Origin: Nocardia farcinica
GTDB lineage: Bacteria; Actinomycetota; Actinomycetes; Mycobacteriales; Mycobacteriaceae
Length of the DNA stretch: 64,000 nucleotides
Direction of reading: 5' to 3'
NCBI RefSeq assembly: GCF_001182745.1
Contig: NZ_LN868938.1
Span: 1,612,001-1,676,000, forward strand
The position numbers and the translations under genes are program-made. Below are positions 38,148-47,141 of this stretch, piece after piece. The notes beneath the pieces were generated by a model. The model was not told the DNA's origin. It ran no database searches and was given only the letters and a program-made list of their open reading frames with translations. Each line of letters opens with the position of its first letter. Positions within the stretch are counted from its first letter, which is position 1.

Positions 38148-39307
38148 CAGCCCAGCATCCTCTCCGCGACCGCGACCTGACGCGCGGCGATCCGCGCCTT
38201 CCACTCCTCGGGGGTGACCCGGGCGTCCTCGTAGTAGGGCAGCCGCGCGGGCAGCTCGTCCATCGGCACGATCTCCACGGTCGGGCCGTCCTCGGGTTTC
38301 AGTTCCCGGGAGAGCCGCTGCCAGCGGAACTGGAGGTAGCCGCGGGCGTGCCCGGTGCGTTCGATCCAGTTGACCAGGCCGGGGTCGCGTTCGGCGACGA
38401 CCAGCCGGATCATGCCGTCCGGGTCCACCCGGGCCTGGTCGGCGTTGAGGCTGGTCTGGTGGTTGATGTAGTCCAGCGAGATGTACCACATGCTGCCCAG
38501 CTGGAAGCCCTGGTAGGGCGCGTCCGACTTCGGGACGGTGATGATCATCGCCTGGTCGTCGGTGAGGTCGTAGTGGCCGACCGAGGAGAACTGGGTGGCC
38601 AGGCCACCGGGGGTGGGGCGCGGTTCGGTCATCGTGTTCACCGGCAGGTTCAGGTAGAACCACTCGGGGAAGGCCAGGAAGGTCCGCAGCCGGGAGACCA
38701 GCATCTTGCCCGCGATCTCGTACCGCTTGGCGAGCAGATCGCGGCTGGGCGCGGGCGGCGCCACACCGATGGTGTCGACGCGCTGGATGCGCAGGCTGCC
38801 CGGCCGCTCGGACCAGTCCCCGAACACCTCGCGGACCACGAGCATGGCCGAATCCTCGGCCAGGTGCACGTAACCGCGACGGCCGGGCCCGGGCCCGAGG
38901 CGCAGTTCGTAGCTGCCGTCCGGGGCGATGTCGAGTTCGCGGTCGTCGAAGGCCGTCTCGCTGTCGGGCACGTCGACCGGGGAGTAGTTGCCGTTGAGCA
39001 CCTGGAAGCTCAGATCGCGGGTGGTGCCCCGGCGCCCGGTGACGACGTATTCGGCGTCCGGGCGCAGGAACGTGTGGAAGTAGAGGGTGTCCGGATTGTC
39101 CAGACCCATCTTGGTGTATTGCGCCGTGGAGCGGGCGAAGAACGGGAAATCCCGGTCGTAGGCCCACGCGAGCTGCATGCAGGCGCGGATACTGCCCGCG
39201 AGGTAGTCGTAGCCCTCGACGAGATCCTGCTCGGTCCGGATATGCGGCGCTTCGGTGATGATCTGCTCGGCGGCGGCCATGGCGTCCGCGAACGGTTGGG
39301 TCAGCAA
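38147..39307 (-). CDS. DUF1214 protein (Rv3531c-like)
   Basis: About 386 residues. The N-terminal half (DYLAGSIRACMQLAWAYDRDFPFFARSTAQYTKMGLDNPDTLYFHTFL) and the YSPVD...ELRLGPG region are characteristic of the hypothetical protein that heads the Rv3531c-type operon; the DUF1214 fold has no assigned activity. TTG 39307 has GGAGAG just upstream. The divergent promoter has two different palindromes. Confidence 0.82.
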   Translation of the reverse strand: MLTQPFADAMAAAEQIITEAPHIRTEQDLVEGYDYLAGSIRACMQLAWAYDRDFPFFARSTAQYTKMGLDNPDTLYFHTFLRPDAEYVVTGRRGTTRDLSFQVLNGNYSPVDVPDSETAFDDRELDIAPDGSYELRLGPGPGRRGYVHLAEDSAMLVVREVFGDWSERPGSLRIQRVDTIGVAPPAPSRDLLAKRYEIAGKMLVSRLRTFLAFPEWFYLNLPVNTMTEPRPTPGGLATQFSSVGHYDLTDDQAMIITVPKSDAPYQGFQLGSMWYISLDYINHQTSLNADQARVDPDGMIRLVVAERDPGLVNWIERTGHARGYLQFRWQRLSRELKPEDGPTVEIVPMDELPARLPYYEDARVTPEEWKARIAARQVAVAERMLG

Positions 39308-39331
39308 GAGGCTCTCTCCGGTGTTCCAGAT

Positions 39332-39350
39332 ATGTACCGCTCTGGTACAT
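39332..39350. promoter_or_regulatory. Inverted repeat, probable IclR operator
   Basis: ATGTACC-GCTCT-GGTACAT is a perfect 7-bp-arm inverted repeat in the divergent promoter, distinct from the KstR-like box 18 bp away. A likely site for the IclR protein encoded next to it. Confidence 0.55.
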
Positions 39351-39367
39351 TTCGATGGAAGCAAGAT

Positions 39368-39381
39368 TAGAACCTGTTCTA
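39368..39381. promoter_or_regulatory. KstR-like box in the divergent DUF1214/iclR promoter
   Basis: TAGAACCTGTTCTA is a perfect palindrome matching TNNAACNNGTTNNA at every fixed base. It overlaps a minus-strand -10 box TAATCT (39369-39364), where a repressor would block the DUF1214-SDR-sulfotransferase operon. Confidence 0.68.
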
Positions 39382-39391
39382 GGAGTTGTCC

Positions 39392-40279
39392 ATGACCGCG
39401 CGCAGATCCGCACCGACCGCCCGGGTGATCCAGGTGCTGGACTTCCTCGTCGAGCAGCGCGGCAAGCGCTTCGGCCTCTCGGAGCTGGCGCGGGCGCTCG
39501 ACCTGGCCAAGCCCACCTGCCTGGGCATCCTCAACGAGCTCACCGCCGCCGGCTACCTGGTGCGCGACCCGCACCTGCACACCTACGGCCTCGGCCCCGC
39601 CCTCATCGCCGCGGGCCGGGTGGCCCAGGACAGCTTCGCCATCTCCGCCATCGCCCGCGCCGAGCTGGCGAAACTCAGCGAGACCTACCGCACCACCTGC
39701 ACCGCCTCGGCGGTGGTCGGCGACCGGATCTCGGTGCTGGAGAGCACCGGCCCGGGCATGGTGAAGGTGGGCGCGTCCTATCACTTCGCCCCGCCGGTGG
39801 GCCTGATGTACGTGCTCTGGGACCACGACGCGGCACTCGACGCCTGGCTCGCCCTGCCGCCTGCGGTCCCGCTGGAACAGGACGAGACACGGTTGCGCCA
39901 GGTGGTGGCCGAGTGCCGGGAGCGCGGCTACCTGGTGGAGAGCCTCACCGCGGCCGGGCGGCGGCTCTACGCGCTACTGGCCGGTGTCGCCGACCGAGAC
40001 CTGCCCGCCGAGCTGCGCGAGATCGTCGGTGAACTGGTCACCAGCCTGGGCGAACGGGTCTACCTCGGCGCGGATCTTCGCCCGCGCAAGGAACATCCGG
40101 TGAGCCTGCTGGCCGCCCCGACCTACGGCGGGGACGGCAGGCAGAACATGGTGCTGACGATGTACGTGGGCGCCTCGATCACCGGCGCGGAGATCCACCG
40201 CCGCGGCAGCGCGCTGGTGGCCGCGGCCGACGCGGTGACCGCCGCCTCGGGCGGACGCAAGCCCGCGCGCACCCATTGA
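39392..40279 (+). CDS. IclR-family regulator of the steroid-type operon
   Basis: 295 residues. Winged helix (FGLSELARALDLAKPTCLGILNELTAAGYL, about 28-57) and an IclR effector domain of full length. AGGAG lies 6 bases before ATG 39392 and is part of the KstR-like palindrome's edge. Divergent from the DUF1214/SDR/sulfotransferase operon, which it probably controls together with KstR. cysD begins 33 bases downstream. Confidence 0.92.
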   Translation: MTARRSAPTARVIQVLDFLVEQRGKRFGLSELARALDLAKPTCLGILNELTAAGYLVRDPHLHTYGLGPALIAAGRVAQDSFAISAIARAELAKLSETYRTTCTASAVVGDRISVLESTGPGMVKVGASYHFAPPVGLMYVLWDHDAALDAWLALPPAVPLEQDETRLRQVVAECRERGYLVESLTAAGRRLYALLAGVADRDLPAELREIVGELVTSLGERVYLGADLRPRKEHPVSLLAAPTYGGDGRQNMVLTMYVGASITGAEIHRRGSALVAAADAVTAASGGRKPARTH

Positions 40280-40287
40280 CCTAACAC

Positions 40288-40305
40288 AGAAACGTGTTCT
40301 AGTTT
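40288..40305 (+). promoter_or_regulatory. cysD promoter with overlapping KstR-like half palindrome
   Basis: AGAAACGTGTTCTA (40288-40301) matches the KstR consensus except at the first base, and the -10 box TAGTTT (40300-40305) overlaps its end. An outer repeat AACAC/GTGTT (40283-40287, 40294-40298) is also present. The mRNA would start at GTG 40312. Confidence 0.45.
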
Positions 40306-40311
40306 TCAAGC

Positions 40312-41244
40312 GTGAGCCAGTACGCGAAGTCGACGGCGAACACCTACGAGCTGCCCCATCTGGACACGCTCGAGGCCGAGTCGGCACACATATTCCGGGA
40401 AGTCGCGGCAACCTTCGAACGGCCGGTGCTGCTGTTCTCCGGCGGCAAGGATTCGGTGGTGATGCTGCACCTGGCGGCCAAGGCCTTCTGGCCGGCGCCG
40501 CTGCCGTTCCCGGTGCTGCACATCGACACCGGGCACAACTTCGACGAGGTGATCGAGTTCCGCGATCGCACCGTCGAGCGCCTGGGCCTGCGGCTGTTGG
40601 TCGGGCGGGTGCAGGACGACATCGACGCGGGCCGGGTGGTCGAGGAGACCGGGCCGCGCGCCTCCCGCAACCGGTTGCAGACCGCCACCCTGCTGCGCAC
40701 GATCCGCGAGGGCGGATTCGACGCGGTGTTCGGTGGCGCGCGCCGCGACGAGGAGAAGGCCCGCGCAAAGGAGCGCGTGTTCAGCTTCCGCGACGCCTAC
40801 GGCCAGTGGGAACCGCGCAACCAGCGCCCCGAACTGTGGAACCTCTACAACGGCAGGCATCGCCGCGGCGAACACATCCGGGTGTTCCCGTTGTCGAACT
40901 GGACCGAACTCGACATCTGGAGCTACATCGCCGCCGAGGGCATCGACCTGCCCCCGCTGTACTACGCGCATCGCAGGCCGGTGGTGCAGCGCGACGGAAT
41001 GCTGTTGGCGCACACCAGGTTCCTGCACCTGCTCGACGGCGAGCAGCCCTACGAGGCCACCGTGCGGTTCCGCACCGTCGGTGACGCCACCTGCACCGGC
41101 TGCGTCGAGTCGGCCGCCGCCACCCCCGCGGAGGTGGTGGCCGAGGTCGCCGCCGCGCGGATCACCGAACGGGGCGCCACCCGCGCCGACGACCGCATCT
41201 CCGAGGCGGGCATGGAAGATCGCAAACGAGAAGGGTACTTCTGA
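40312..41244 (+). CDS. cysD: Sulfate adenylyltransferase small subunit
   Basis: 310 residues, full length. PP-loop motif SGGKDSVVM (about 44-52), [13 protein letters not shown] and the C-terminal CTGCVES. With CysN it makes APS from ATP and sulfate. GTG 40312 is probably leaderless. Its stop overlaps the cysNC start (TGATG), so the two subunits are translationally coupled. No sulfate transporter or APS/PAPS reductase gene is next to it. Confidence 0.96.
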   Translation: MSQYAKSTANTYELPHLDTLEAESAHIFREVAATFERPVLLFSGGKDSVVMLHLAAKAFWPAPLPFPVLHIDTGHNFDEVIEFRDRTVERLGLRLLVGRVQDDIDAGRVVEETGPRASRNRLQTATLLRTIREGGFDAVFGGARRDEEKARAKERVFSFRDAYGQWEPRNQRPELWNLYNGRHRRGEHIRVFPLSNWTELDIWSYIAAEGIDLPPLYYAHRRPVVQRDGMLLAHTRFLHLLDGEQPYEATVRFRTVGDATCTGCVESAAATPAEVVAEVAAARITERGATRADDRISEAGMEDRKREGYF

Positions 41245-43082
41245 TGGCCGCCACCACCCTGTTGCGCCTGGCCACCGCGGGCAGCGTCGACGACGGCAAA
41301 TCCACCCTCATCGGCAGGCTGCTCTACGACTCCAAGAGCCTGTTCACCGATCAGCTCGCCGCCGTGGAGCGCACCAGCCGCGACCGCGGCGACGCCTACC
41401 CCGACCTCGCGCTGCTCACCGACGGCCTGCGCGCCGAACGCGAACAGGGCATCACCATCGACGTCGCGCACCGCTACTTCGCCACGCCGCGGCGCAAATT
41501 CATCATCGCCGACACCCCCGGCCACATCCAGTACACCCGCAACATGGTCACCGGGGCCTCCACCGCCGACGTCGCGCTGATCCTGGTGGACGCCCGCAAG
41601 GGCGTGGTGGAGCAGACGCGCAGGCACGCGTTCCTGGCGAGCCTGCTCGGCATCGGGCACCTGGTGCTGTGCGTGAACAAGATGGATCTGGTCGACTGGT
41701 CCGGGCAGCGGTTCGGCGAAATCCGCGACGAATTCGCCGGTTTCGCCACCAAACTCGACGTCACCGACCTCAGCTTCATCCCGGTGTCGGCCCTGCAGGG
41801 CGACAACATCGTGCACCGCGGCGCGAACATGCCGTGGTACGAGGGCACTCCCCTGCTGCACCACCTCGAGGAGGTGCACATCGCCTCCGACCGCAACCTA
41901 ATCGACGCCCGTTTCCCCGTGCAGTACGTGACCCGCAGCCACGCCAAGGACTTCCGCGGCTACGCGGGCACCGTCGCGGGCGGGGTGTTCAAGCCCGGCG
42001 ACGAGGTGACGGTGCTGCCCTCGGGACTGTCCACCACGGTGGCCGCGATCTGGGGGCCGGGCGGCAAGCCGGTCACGGAGGCGTTTCCGCCGCAGGCGGT
42101 CACCGTGCAGCTGAGCGATCAGCTCGACGTCTCCCGCGGCGACCTGATCTGCCGGCCCGCCAACCGCCCGCAGGTGGGCCGCGACATCGACGCGATGGTG
42201 TGCTGGTTCGCCGAGGACACCCAGCTCACCCCCGGCGCCCGCTACACCCTCCAGCACACCACCCGCTCGGTGACCGCCGAGATCCGCCGCCTGGACTACC
42301 GGCTCGACATCAACACCCTGCACCGCGACGATTCGGCGCAGTCGTTGTCGCTCAACGAGATCGGGCGCATCCAGCTGCACACCCGCCAGCCGCTGCTGTT
42401 CGACCCCTACCGGCGCAACCGCACCACCGGCAGTTTCATCCTCGTCGACGACGCCACCGGCAACACCGTCGCCGCGGGCATGATCAGCGGCCCCACCCTG
42501 CCCACCACCCAGGTGGTGTGGCATTCCACCGCCGTCGGCAGGCAGGAGCGACCCACCCGCGGGGCCACGGTGTGGCTGACCGGCCTGTCCGGCTCCGGAA
42601 AGTCCACGGTGGCGGTGGAATTGGAGCGCAGGCTGGTCGCGGAGGGCCGTCCGGCCTTCCTCCTCGACGGCGACAACCTGCGGCACGGACTCAACGCCGA
42701 TCTCGGCTTCTCCGCGGCCGACCGCGCCGAGAACGTGCGCCGGGTCGGCGAGGTCGCCCGCCTGTTCGCCGACGCGGGTGTCATCGCGGTGGTCTCCCTG
42801 ATCAGCCCCTACCGCGCCGATCGCGAGCGGGCGCGCGCCGTGCACGAGGCGGCGGGCCTGCCGTTCGTCGAGGTGTTCGTGGACACGCCGCTGGAGATCT
42901 GCGAGTCGCGGGATCCGAAGGGGATGTACGCCAAGGCACGCGCCGGGGAGATCTCGGGGTTCACCGGCATCGATGATCCCTACGAGGCGCCGGAGTCCCC
43001 GGCGCTGGTGTTGCGTCCCGAGGACGGCGACCCGGCCGCGATGGCGCGGGCGATCCTGACGTTGCTGGAGGACCTGGCGTGA
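41244..43082 (+). CDS. cysNC: Bifunctional CysNC: sulfate adenylyltransferase GTPase subunit and APS kinase
   Basis: 612 residues. Residues 1-430 are the CysN GTPase: G1 [10 protein letters not shown]3 DTPGH, G4 NKMD. Residues about 438-612 are the APS kinase CysC, with P-loop GLSGSGKST (447-455), [15 protein letters not shown] and DPKGMY. The fusion makes PAPS directly from sulfate. PAPS is the donor for the sulfotransferase encoded 4 kb away and for other sulfated lipids. It converges on arsR1, 11 bases away. Confidence 0.97.
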   Translation: MAATTLLRLATAGSVDDGKSTLIGRLLYDSKSLFTDQLAAVERTSRDRGDAYPDLALLTDGLRAEREQGITIDVAHRYFATPRRKFIIADTPGHIQYTRNMVTGASTADVALILVDARKGVVEQTRRHAFLASLLGIGHLVLCVNKMDLVDWSGQRFGEIRDEFAGFATKLDVTDLSFIPVSALQGDNIVHRGANMPWYEGTPLLHHLEEVHIASDRNLIDARFPVQYVTRSHAKDFRGYAGTVAGGVFKPGDEVTVLPSGLSTTVAAIWGPGGKPVTEAFPPQAVTVQLSDQLDVSRGDLICRPANRPQVGRDIDAMVCWFAEDTQLTPGARYTLQHTTRSVTAEIRRLDYRLDINTLHRDDSAQSLSLNEIGRIQLHTRQPLLFDPYRRNRTTGSFILVDDATGNTVAAGMISGPTLPTTQVVWHSTAVGRQERPTRGATVWLTGLSGSGKSTVAVELERRLVAEGRPAFLLDGDNLRHGLNADLGFSAADRAENVRRVGEVARLFADAGVIAVVSLISPYRADRERARAVHEAAGLPFVEVFVDTPLEICESRDPKGMYAKARAGEISGFTGIDDPYEAPESPALVLRPEDGDPAAMARAILTLLEDLA

Positions 43083-43093
43083 CGGGCTGACTG

Positions 43094-43453
43094 CTACCGG
43101 CAGCAGTTCGGGTCGAGGACGACGCAGAGGGCGGCGAGTGCGTCGCGGTGGACGCGGTGCACGACCGTCATGCCCTGGCGTTCGGAGGTGACCAGCCCGG
43201 CTTTGCGGAGCTGACCCAGGTGGTGGCTGACCGTGGACTCGGCGAGGCCGACGGCTGCGGCCAGTTCTCCCCCGTTGCGTCCGGTGTCGGCCCCGGCCAG
43301 CAGCAGTGACACGAGCTTGACCCGGACCGGGTCGGCCAGCGCCTTCAACCGCAGCGCGACGTGCAGGGCCGCCTCGTCGTCGACCGGTCCGGCGGCGACC
43401 GGCGGGCAGCAGACCGGGGCGGTCATGTCGATGACGGGCAGTGCTTTCGGCAT
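43094..43453 (-). CDS. arsR: ArsR/SmtB-family metalloid-responsive repressor (arsR1)
   Basis: 119 residues. ArsR winged helix (GGELAAAVGLAESTVSHHLGQLRKAGLV). Cysteines cluster at the ends: C15-C16 near the N-terminus and C110 and C117-C118 at the tail, a plausible trigonal As(III)/Sb(III) site spanning the dimer, unlike the CVC site of the second ArsR in this cluster. Divergent from arsI, with two operator copies in the shared promoter. GGATGGGG precedes ATG 43453. Confidence 0.9.
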   Translation of the reverse strand: MPKALPVIDMTAPVCCPPVAAGPVDDEAALHVALRLKALADPVRVKLVSLLLAGADTGRNGGELAAAVGLAESTVSHHLGQLRKAGLVTSERQGMTVVHRVHRDALAALCVVLDPNCCR

Positions 43454-43476
43454 GACCCCATCCTACGCACTGTATT

Positions 43477-43534
43477 GACATATGTCGAAAAGGTGGCAGA
43501 CTCATGCCTGTCCAGCTTTTCGACATATGTAAAA
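43477..43534. promoter_or_regulatory. Paired ArsR operators between arsR1 and arsI
   Basis: A perfect palindrome GACATATGTC (43477-43486) begins a 15-base element ACATATGTCGAAAAG (43478-43492) that is repeated as its exact reverse complement at 43516-43530. The left copy lies beside a minus-strand -10 box TACAGT (43474-43469) for arsR1; the right copy precedes arsI by about 20 bases. Confidence 0.72.
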
Positions 43535-43549
43535 CAGGTGGTGATTCCG

Positions 43550-44056
43550 ATGTCCCGAGTCCAACTCGCGCTCAACGTCGACGATCTCGAGCAGGCGGTC
43601 GGCTTCTATTCGACGCTGTTCGGCGCCGAACCGGCCAAGCGCAAGCCCGGATACGCGAACTTCGCGATCGACGAGCCCCCGCTCAAACTGGTGCTCATCG
43701 AGAATCCCGGCCGGGGCGGCAGCGTGAACCACCTCGGCGTGGAGGTGGACTCCTCCGAGCAGGTGCACGCCGAGATCGCACGCCTGTCGCAGGCCGGCCT
43801 GTTCACCGAGGAGCAGATGGCCACGACGTGTTGCTTCGCCACCCAGGACAAGGTGTGGGTAACCGGTCCGGACGCGGAGCGATGGGAGGTGTACACGGTG
43901 CTGTCCGATACCGAACACTTCGGCGCCGCACCGGAATCGACCGAGCGGGATGATCGGCAGGCCGTGCGGGCGTGCTGCGGTTCCGGCGCGTCCGCCGAGG
44001 GAGACGGCGGGACCGAGCCGACCGTGTCGTGCTGCACGCCGTCCGCCGTGGGCTGA
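43550..44056 (+). CDS. arsI: ArsI/CadI-type dioxygenase, C-As lyase family
   Basis: 168 residues, a vicinal-oxygen-chelate fold. Fe(II) ligands by family pattern are Q5, H61 (VNHLGVEV) and E113 (WEVYTV); C94-C95 (TTCC) would bind trivalent organoarsenicals. ArsI cleaves the carbon-arsenic bond of methylarsenite and aromatic arsenicals. The C-terminal tail is extended and carries further CC pairs (RACCGSG, SCCTPS), perhaps extra metal binding. No arsM methylase is nearby. Same family as mycobacterial CadI (Rv2641). Confidence 0.92.
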   Translation: MSRVQLALNVDDLEQAVGFYSTLFGAEPAKRKPGYANFAIDEPPLKLVLIENPGRGGSVNHLGVEVDSSEQVHAEIARLSQAGLFTEEQMATTCCFATQDKVWVTGPDAERWEVYTVLSDTEHFGAAPESTERDDRQAVRACCGSGASAEGDGGTEPTVSCCTPSAVG

Positions 44057-44147
44057 CGGCCGCGACCGCCGGCGCACCCCGCGTTCCGCCGCGAGCACTC
44101 CGGCCGCTGCGGCGGCGGACCGCGCCTGCCCGCCCACGCCATGCCGA

Positions 44148-44561
44148 TCAGGCGCGGTCCGGCACCAGTTCGGCGACGAGTTCTTCGATCCTGGCACGGA
44201 TTTCGTCGCGGATGGGCCGTACCGCGTCGATCCCCTTGCCCGCCGGGTCGTCCAGTTTCCAGTCGCGGTAGGTGGTGCCGGGCAGCACCGGGCAGGCGTC
44301 GCCGCAGCCCATGGTGATGACCACATCGGCGGCGTCGACCGCCGCGTAGGTGAGCCGCTGCGGGCGGCGGCCGGCCAGGTCGAGGCCGACCTCCCGCATG
44401 GCCTCGACGGCGACCGGGTTGATGTGGTCGGCGGGATCGCTGCCGGCCGAATCCACCTCGACGGCAGCACCGGCGAGGTGGGCCAGGAATGCGGCGGCCA
44501 TCTGCGAGCGTCCGGCGTTGTGGACACACACGAACAGGACGCGAGGCTTGTGGTTGCGCAT
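44148..44561 (-). CDS. arsC: Arsenate reductase, low-molecular-weight phosphatase type
   Basis: 137 residues. Catalytic loop CVHNAGRSQ (residues about 12-20) and the C-terminal cysteine CGDACP, with DWKLDDPAGK. The thiol/disulfide set matches the ArsC class that uses thioredoxin or mycothiol/mycoredoxin, the latter likely in actinobacteria. It reduces As(V) to As(III) for the pump encoded upstream. Starts 15 bases after the acr3 stop, in the same operon. Confidence 0.95.
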   Translation of the reverse strand: MRNHKPRVLFVCVHNAGRSQMAAAFLAHLAGAAVEVDSAGSDPADHINPVAVEAMREVGLDLAGRRPQRLTYAAVDAADVVITMGCGDACPVLPGTTYRDWKLDDPAGKGIDAVRPIRDEIRARIEELVAELVPDRA

Positions 44562-44575
44562 CGCGGACGGGCCTT

Positions 44576-45676
44576 TCAGCTGGTGGGCATGTCGACGGTG
44601 GCCGGGGTCGGCCGGGATCCCCCGCCGGTGCGGAAGCGGGGGCGCAGGGCCAGCGAGACGTAGACCAGGGCGACCAGGACGGGGACTTCGATGAGGGGTC
44701 CGACGACACCGGCGAGAGCCTGGCCGGACGTGGCGCCGTAGGTGGCGACGGCGACGGCGATCGCGAGTTCGAAATTGTTGCCCGCGGCGGTGAACGCCAG
44801 CGTGGTGGTGCGCGCGTAACCGACTCCGAGCGCGGCGCCGAACAGATAGCCGCCACCCCACATGAGGGCGAAGTAGACCAGCAGCGGCAGCGCGATCCGG
44901 ACCACGTCAAGCGGCTGGGCGGTGATCCGTTCGCCTTGGAGAGCGAACAGGACGACGATGGTGAACAGCAGGCCGTAGCGCGCCCACGGAGCGAGCGCGG
45001 GCAGCAGCAGGCCCTCGTACCAGTCGCGCCCCTTCGCCCGCTCCCCGAGTCGCCGGGTCAGGTAGCCCGCCGCCACCGGGACGCCGAGGAAGATCAGCAC
45101 CGAGCGGGCGATCTGCCACGGCGAGGCGTCGATGGCGGCCTGCTCGAGGCCGAGCCTGCCGGGCAGGACCGACAGATAGAACCAGCCGAGCACGGCGAAC
45201 ATGAGCACCTGGAACACCGAGTTCAACGCGACGAGCACGGCGGCGGCCTCGCGGTCACCGCAGGCCAGATCGTTCCAGATGATCACCATCGCGATGCAGC
45301 GCGCGAGGCCGACGATGATCAACCCGGTGCGGTACTCGGGCAGGTCCGGCAGGAAGATCCAGGCCAGTGCGAACATCAGCGCGGGCCCCACGACCCAGTT
45401 CAGCAGCAGCGATCCGGCCAGCAGGCGACGATCACCGATGACGGTGTCGAGGCGGTCGTAGCGCACCTTCGCCAGCACCGGGTACATCATGATCAGCAGT
45501 CCCGCCGCGATGGGCAGCGAGATGCCGTCGATCTCGATCGCGCTCAGCACATCGCCGAGTCCCGGCACCAGCCGCCCGAGCAACAATCCCGCCGCCATGG
45601 CGGCGCCGATCCACACCGGCAGCAACCGGTCCGGTGTCGACAGCTTGCCCACCACCGCGTCCGGCGCGGTGGTCAC
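44576..45676 (-). CDS. arsB: Acr3-type arsenite efflux permease
   Basis: 366 residues with ten membrane helices. It contains the conserved LARCIAMVIIWN with the essential cysteine of Acr3, and FTAAGNNFELAIAVAV. It extrudes arsenite using the proton gradient. GTG 45676 overlaps the stop of arsR2 by 4 bases, so it is coupled. Gene also called acr3. Confidence 0.96.
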   Translation of the reverse strand: MTTAPDAVVGKLSTPDRLLPVWIGAAMAAGLLLGRLVPGLGDVLSAIEIDGISLPIAAGLLIMMYPVLAKVRYDRLDTVIGDRRLLAGSLLLNWVVGPALMFALAWIFLPDLPEYRTGLIIVGLARCIAMVIIWNDLACGDREAAAVLVALNSVFQVLMFAVLGWFYLSVLPGRLGLEQAAIDASPWQIARSVLIFLGVPVAAGYLTRRLGERAKGRDWYEGLLLPALAPWARYGLLFTIVVLFALQGERITAQPLDVVRIALPLLVYFALMWGGGYLFGAALGVGYARTTTLAFTAAGNNFELAIAVAVATYGATSGQALAGVVGPLIEVPVLVALVYVSLALRPRFRTGGGSRPTPATVDMPTS

Positions 45677-46050
45677 GCGGGCACCTCGTCACCGCGGCGC
45701 GCCGGCACCGGCAGCACCTGCGACAACCGCGCGAAGGCACCGGGCACCACCCGGTAGTACACCCAGGACGCGCGCCGCTCGCTGGTCAGCAGGCCCGCCT
45801 CGCGCAGCACCTTGAGGTGGTGGGAGATGGTCGGCTGGGTCAGCTCGATCCCCGCCGAGAGATCACAGACGCACGCCTCCTGGTCCGCGCGGGAGGCGAT
45901 CGAGCTGAGCAGCCGCAACCGCACCGGATCCGACAACGCCTTGAACACCACGGCCAGCTCGGCAGCGGCCTGCTCGCTCAGCGGCTCCCGCACCAGCGGA
46001 GCCGCCGGGCAGGCGTCGACGGGGGCCACCGGAAGCGACGGATTAGACAT
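45673..46050 (-). CDS. arsR: ArsR-family arsenite-responsive repressor (arsR2)
   Basis: 125 residues. ArsR winged helix (TQPTISHHLKVLREAGLL) preceded by the metal site ACVCDL with C60 and C62, the classic As(III) site at the DNA-binding helix. It heads the arsR2-acr3-arsC operon. A repeat ATTGA...TCAAT (46059-46063, 46075-46079) just upstream may be its operator. Confidence 0.93.
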   Translation of the reverse strand: MSNPSLPVAPVDACPAAPLVREPLSEQAAAELAVVFKALSDPVRLRLLSSIASRADQEACVCDLSAGIELTQPTISHHLKVLREAGLLTSERRASWVYYRVVPGAFARLSQVLPVPARRGDEVPA

Positions 46051-46119
46051 GCATCGATATTGACCGATGTCGAATCAATCGGCAAACCGGCGCGAATCCT
46101 CCGGCCCGCCGGCGACCCT

Positions 46120-47025
46120 TCACGGCGCCAGCACGTACTTCCCCCGGACCCCACCTTTGGCGACGGCGCGGTGCGCGGCGGCGGCCTCGCTCAGCGGGAC
46201 CACGGCGTGCACGCGGGTGGGCAGGACGCCGCGCGCCGCGGCGTCGAGAAGTTCGGCGAGCCGTGCGGTGTCGGGGCGCGTCTCCACCACATCGACGGTG
46301 ATGTCGCGTTCGGCGGCGGGCGCCATGCCGGGGCGCACGCCCAGATAGGTGCCGCCGTCCCGGACCAGGGCGAGGGCGGGCCCGCCCAGCGCGGCGGCGT
46401 CGGCCACGGCGTCGAAGCCCGGCGCGGGTGCGGTGGTGAACTCGGCGCCGAGGTCGCGGAGGAAGGGTTCGTCCTCGGCGCGGGCCAGGCCGGTGACCAG
46501 CCAGCCGCGGTCCCGGGCGAGCGGCACCAGATAGGCGCCGACGGTGCCCGCCGCGCCGGTGATCAGCAACCGGCCCGGCCCGTCGCCGAGCAACTCGGCC
46601 AGCTGCGACGCGGCCAGGCCGTTGATGCCGACGGTGGCGGCGGTCGGCAGGTCGAGCGCATCGGGCACGGGGGCGACGGCGGCGGCCGGGACGACGAGCT
46701 GTTCGGCGTAGGCGCCAAGGTCGCGGTCGAAGCCGGTGAGCACACCGGCGACCCTGGTGCCGACCGGCAGGTCGACACCCGCGCCGGCGGCGGCGACGGT
46801 CCCGGCGAAATCCCAGCCGATCCCGACATGATCGGGCTGGTGGATGAGGCCGAGTTGGTGGAAGAGCCCACCGACGGTGCTCAGATCCACCGGGTTGACC
46901 GTGGCGGCGGCGACGGCGACCCGCACCTCACCGGGTCCGGGTGCGGTGACGGGCAGCTCGATGAGCTCGATGGCGTCGGGTCCGCCCGGGGTGCGGACGA
47001 CGGCGGCGCGGAAGGTGGGGGACAT
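46120..47025 (-). CDS. Zinc-independent quinone oxidoreductase-like alcohol dehydrogenase
   Basis: 301 residues of the medium-chain dehydrogenase/reductase family. GroES-like N-terminal domain (NPVDLSTVGGLF) and Rossmann domain with ITGAAGTVGAYLVPLA. It lacks the zinc ligands of true alcohol dehydrogenases, as in NADPH:quinone reductases. Divergent from a one-cysteine HxlR regulator, like QorR/qor2 of Corynebacterium. ATG 47025 has GGAGA upstream. Confidence 0.9.
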   Translation of the reverse strand: MSPTFRAAVVRTPGGPDAIELIELPVTAPGPGEVRVAVAAATVNPVDLSTVGGLFHQLGLIHQPDHVGIGWDFAGTVAAAGAGVDLPVGTRVAGVLTGFDRDLGAYAEQLVVPAAAVAPVPDALDLPTAATVGINGLAASQLAELLGDGPGRLLITGAAGTVGAYLVPLARDRGWLVTGLARAEDEPFLRDLGAEFTTAPAPGFDAVADAAALGGPALALVRDGGTYLGVRPGMAPAAERDITVDVVETRPDTARLAELLDAAARGVLPTRVHAVVPLSEAAAAHRAVAKGGVRGKYVLAP

Positions 47026-47141
47026 CGGGTCTCCTCTGGTGTGGAACGGCTGTCCACTCCACAATGGAGCGGTAACTCTCCCTCGGGAAGTAGGCACCTG
47101 AAAGTGCGTATGGCACCGAGGAGCACGAAAGGAGATCGGCC

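Noticed and set aside
44489..45757. A plus-strand frame of 422 codons opposite acr3
   Set aside because: Low-complexity Asp/Glu/Gln/Arg composition, typical of the antisense frame of a membrane-protein gene.
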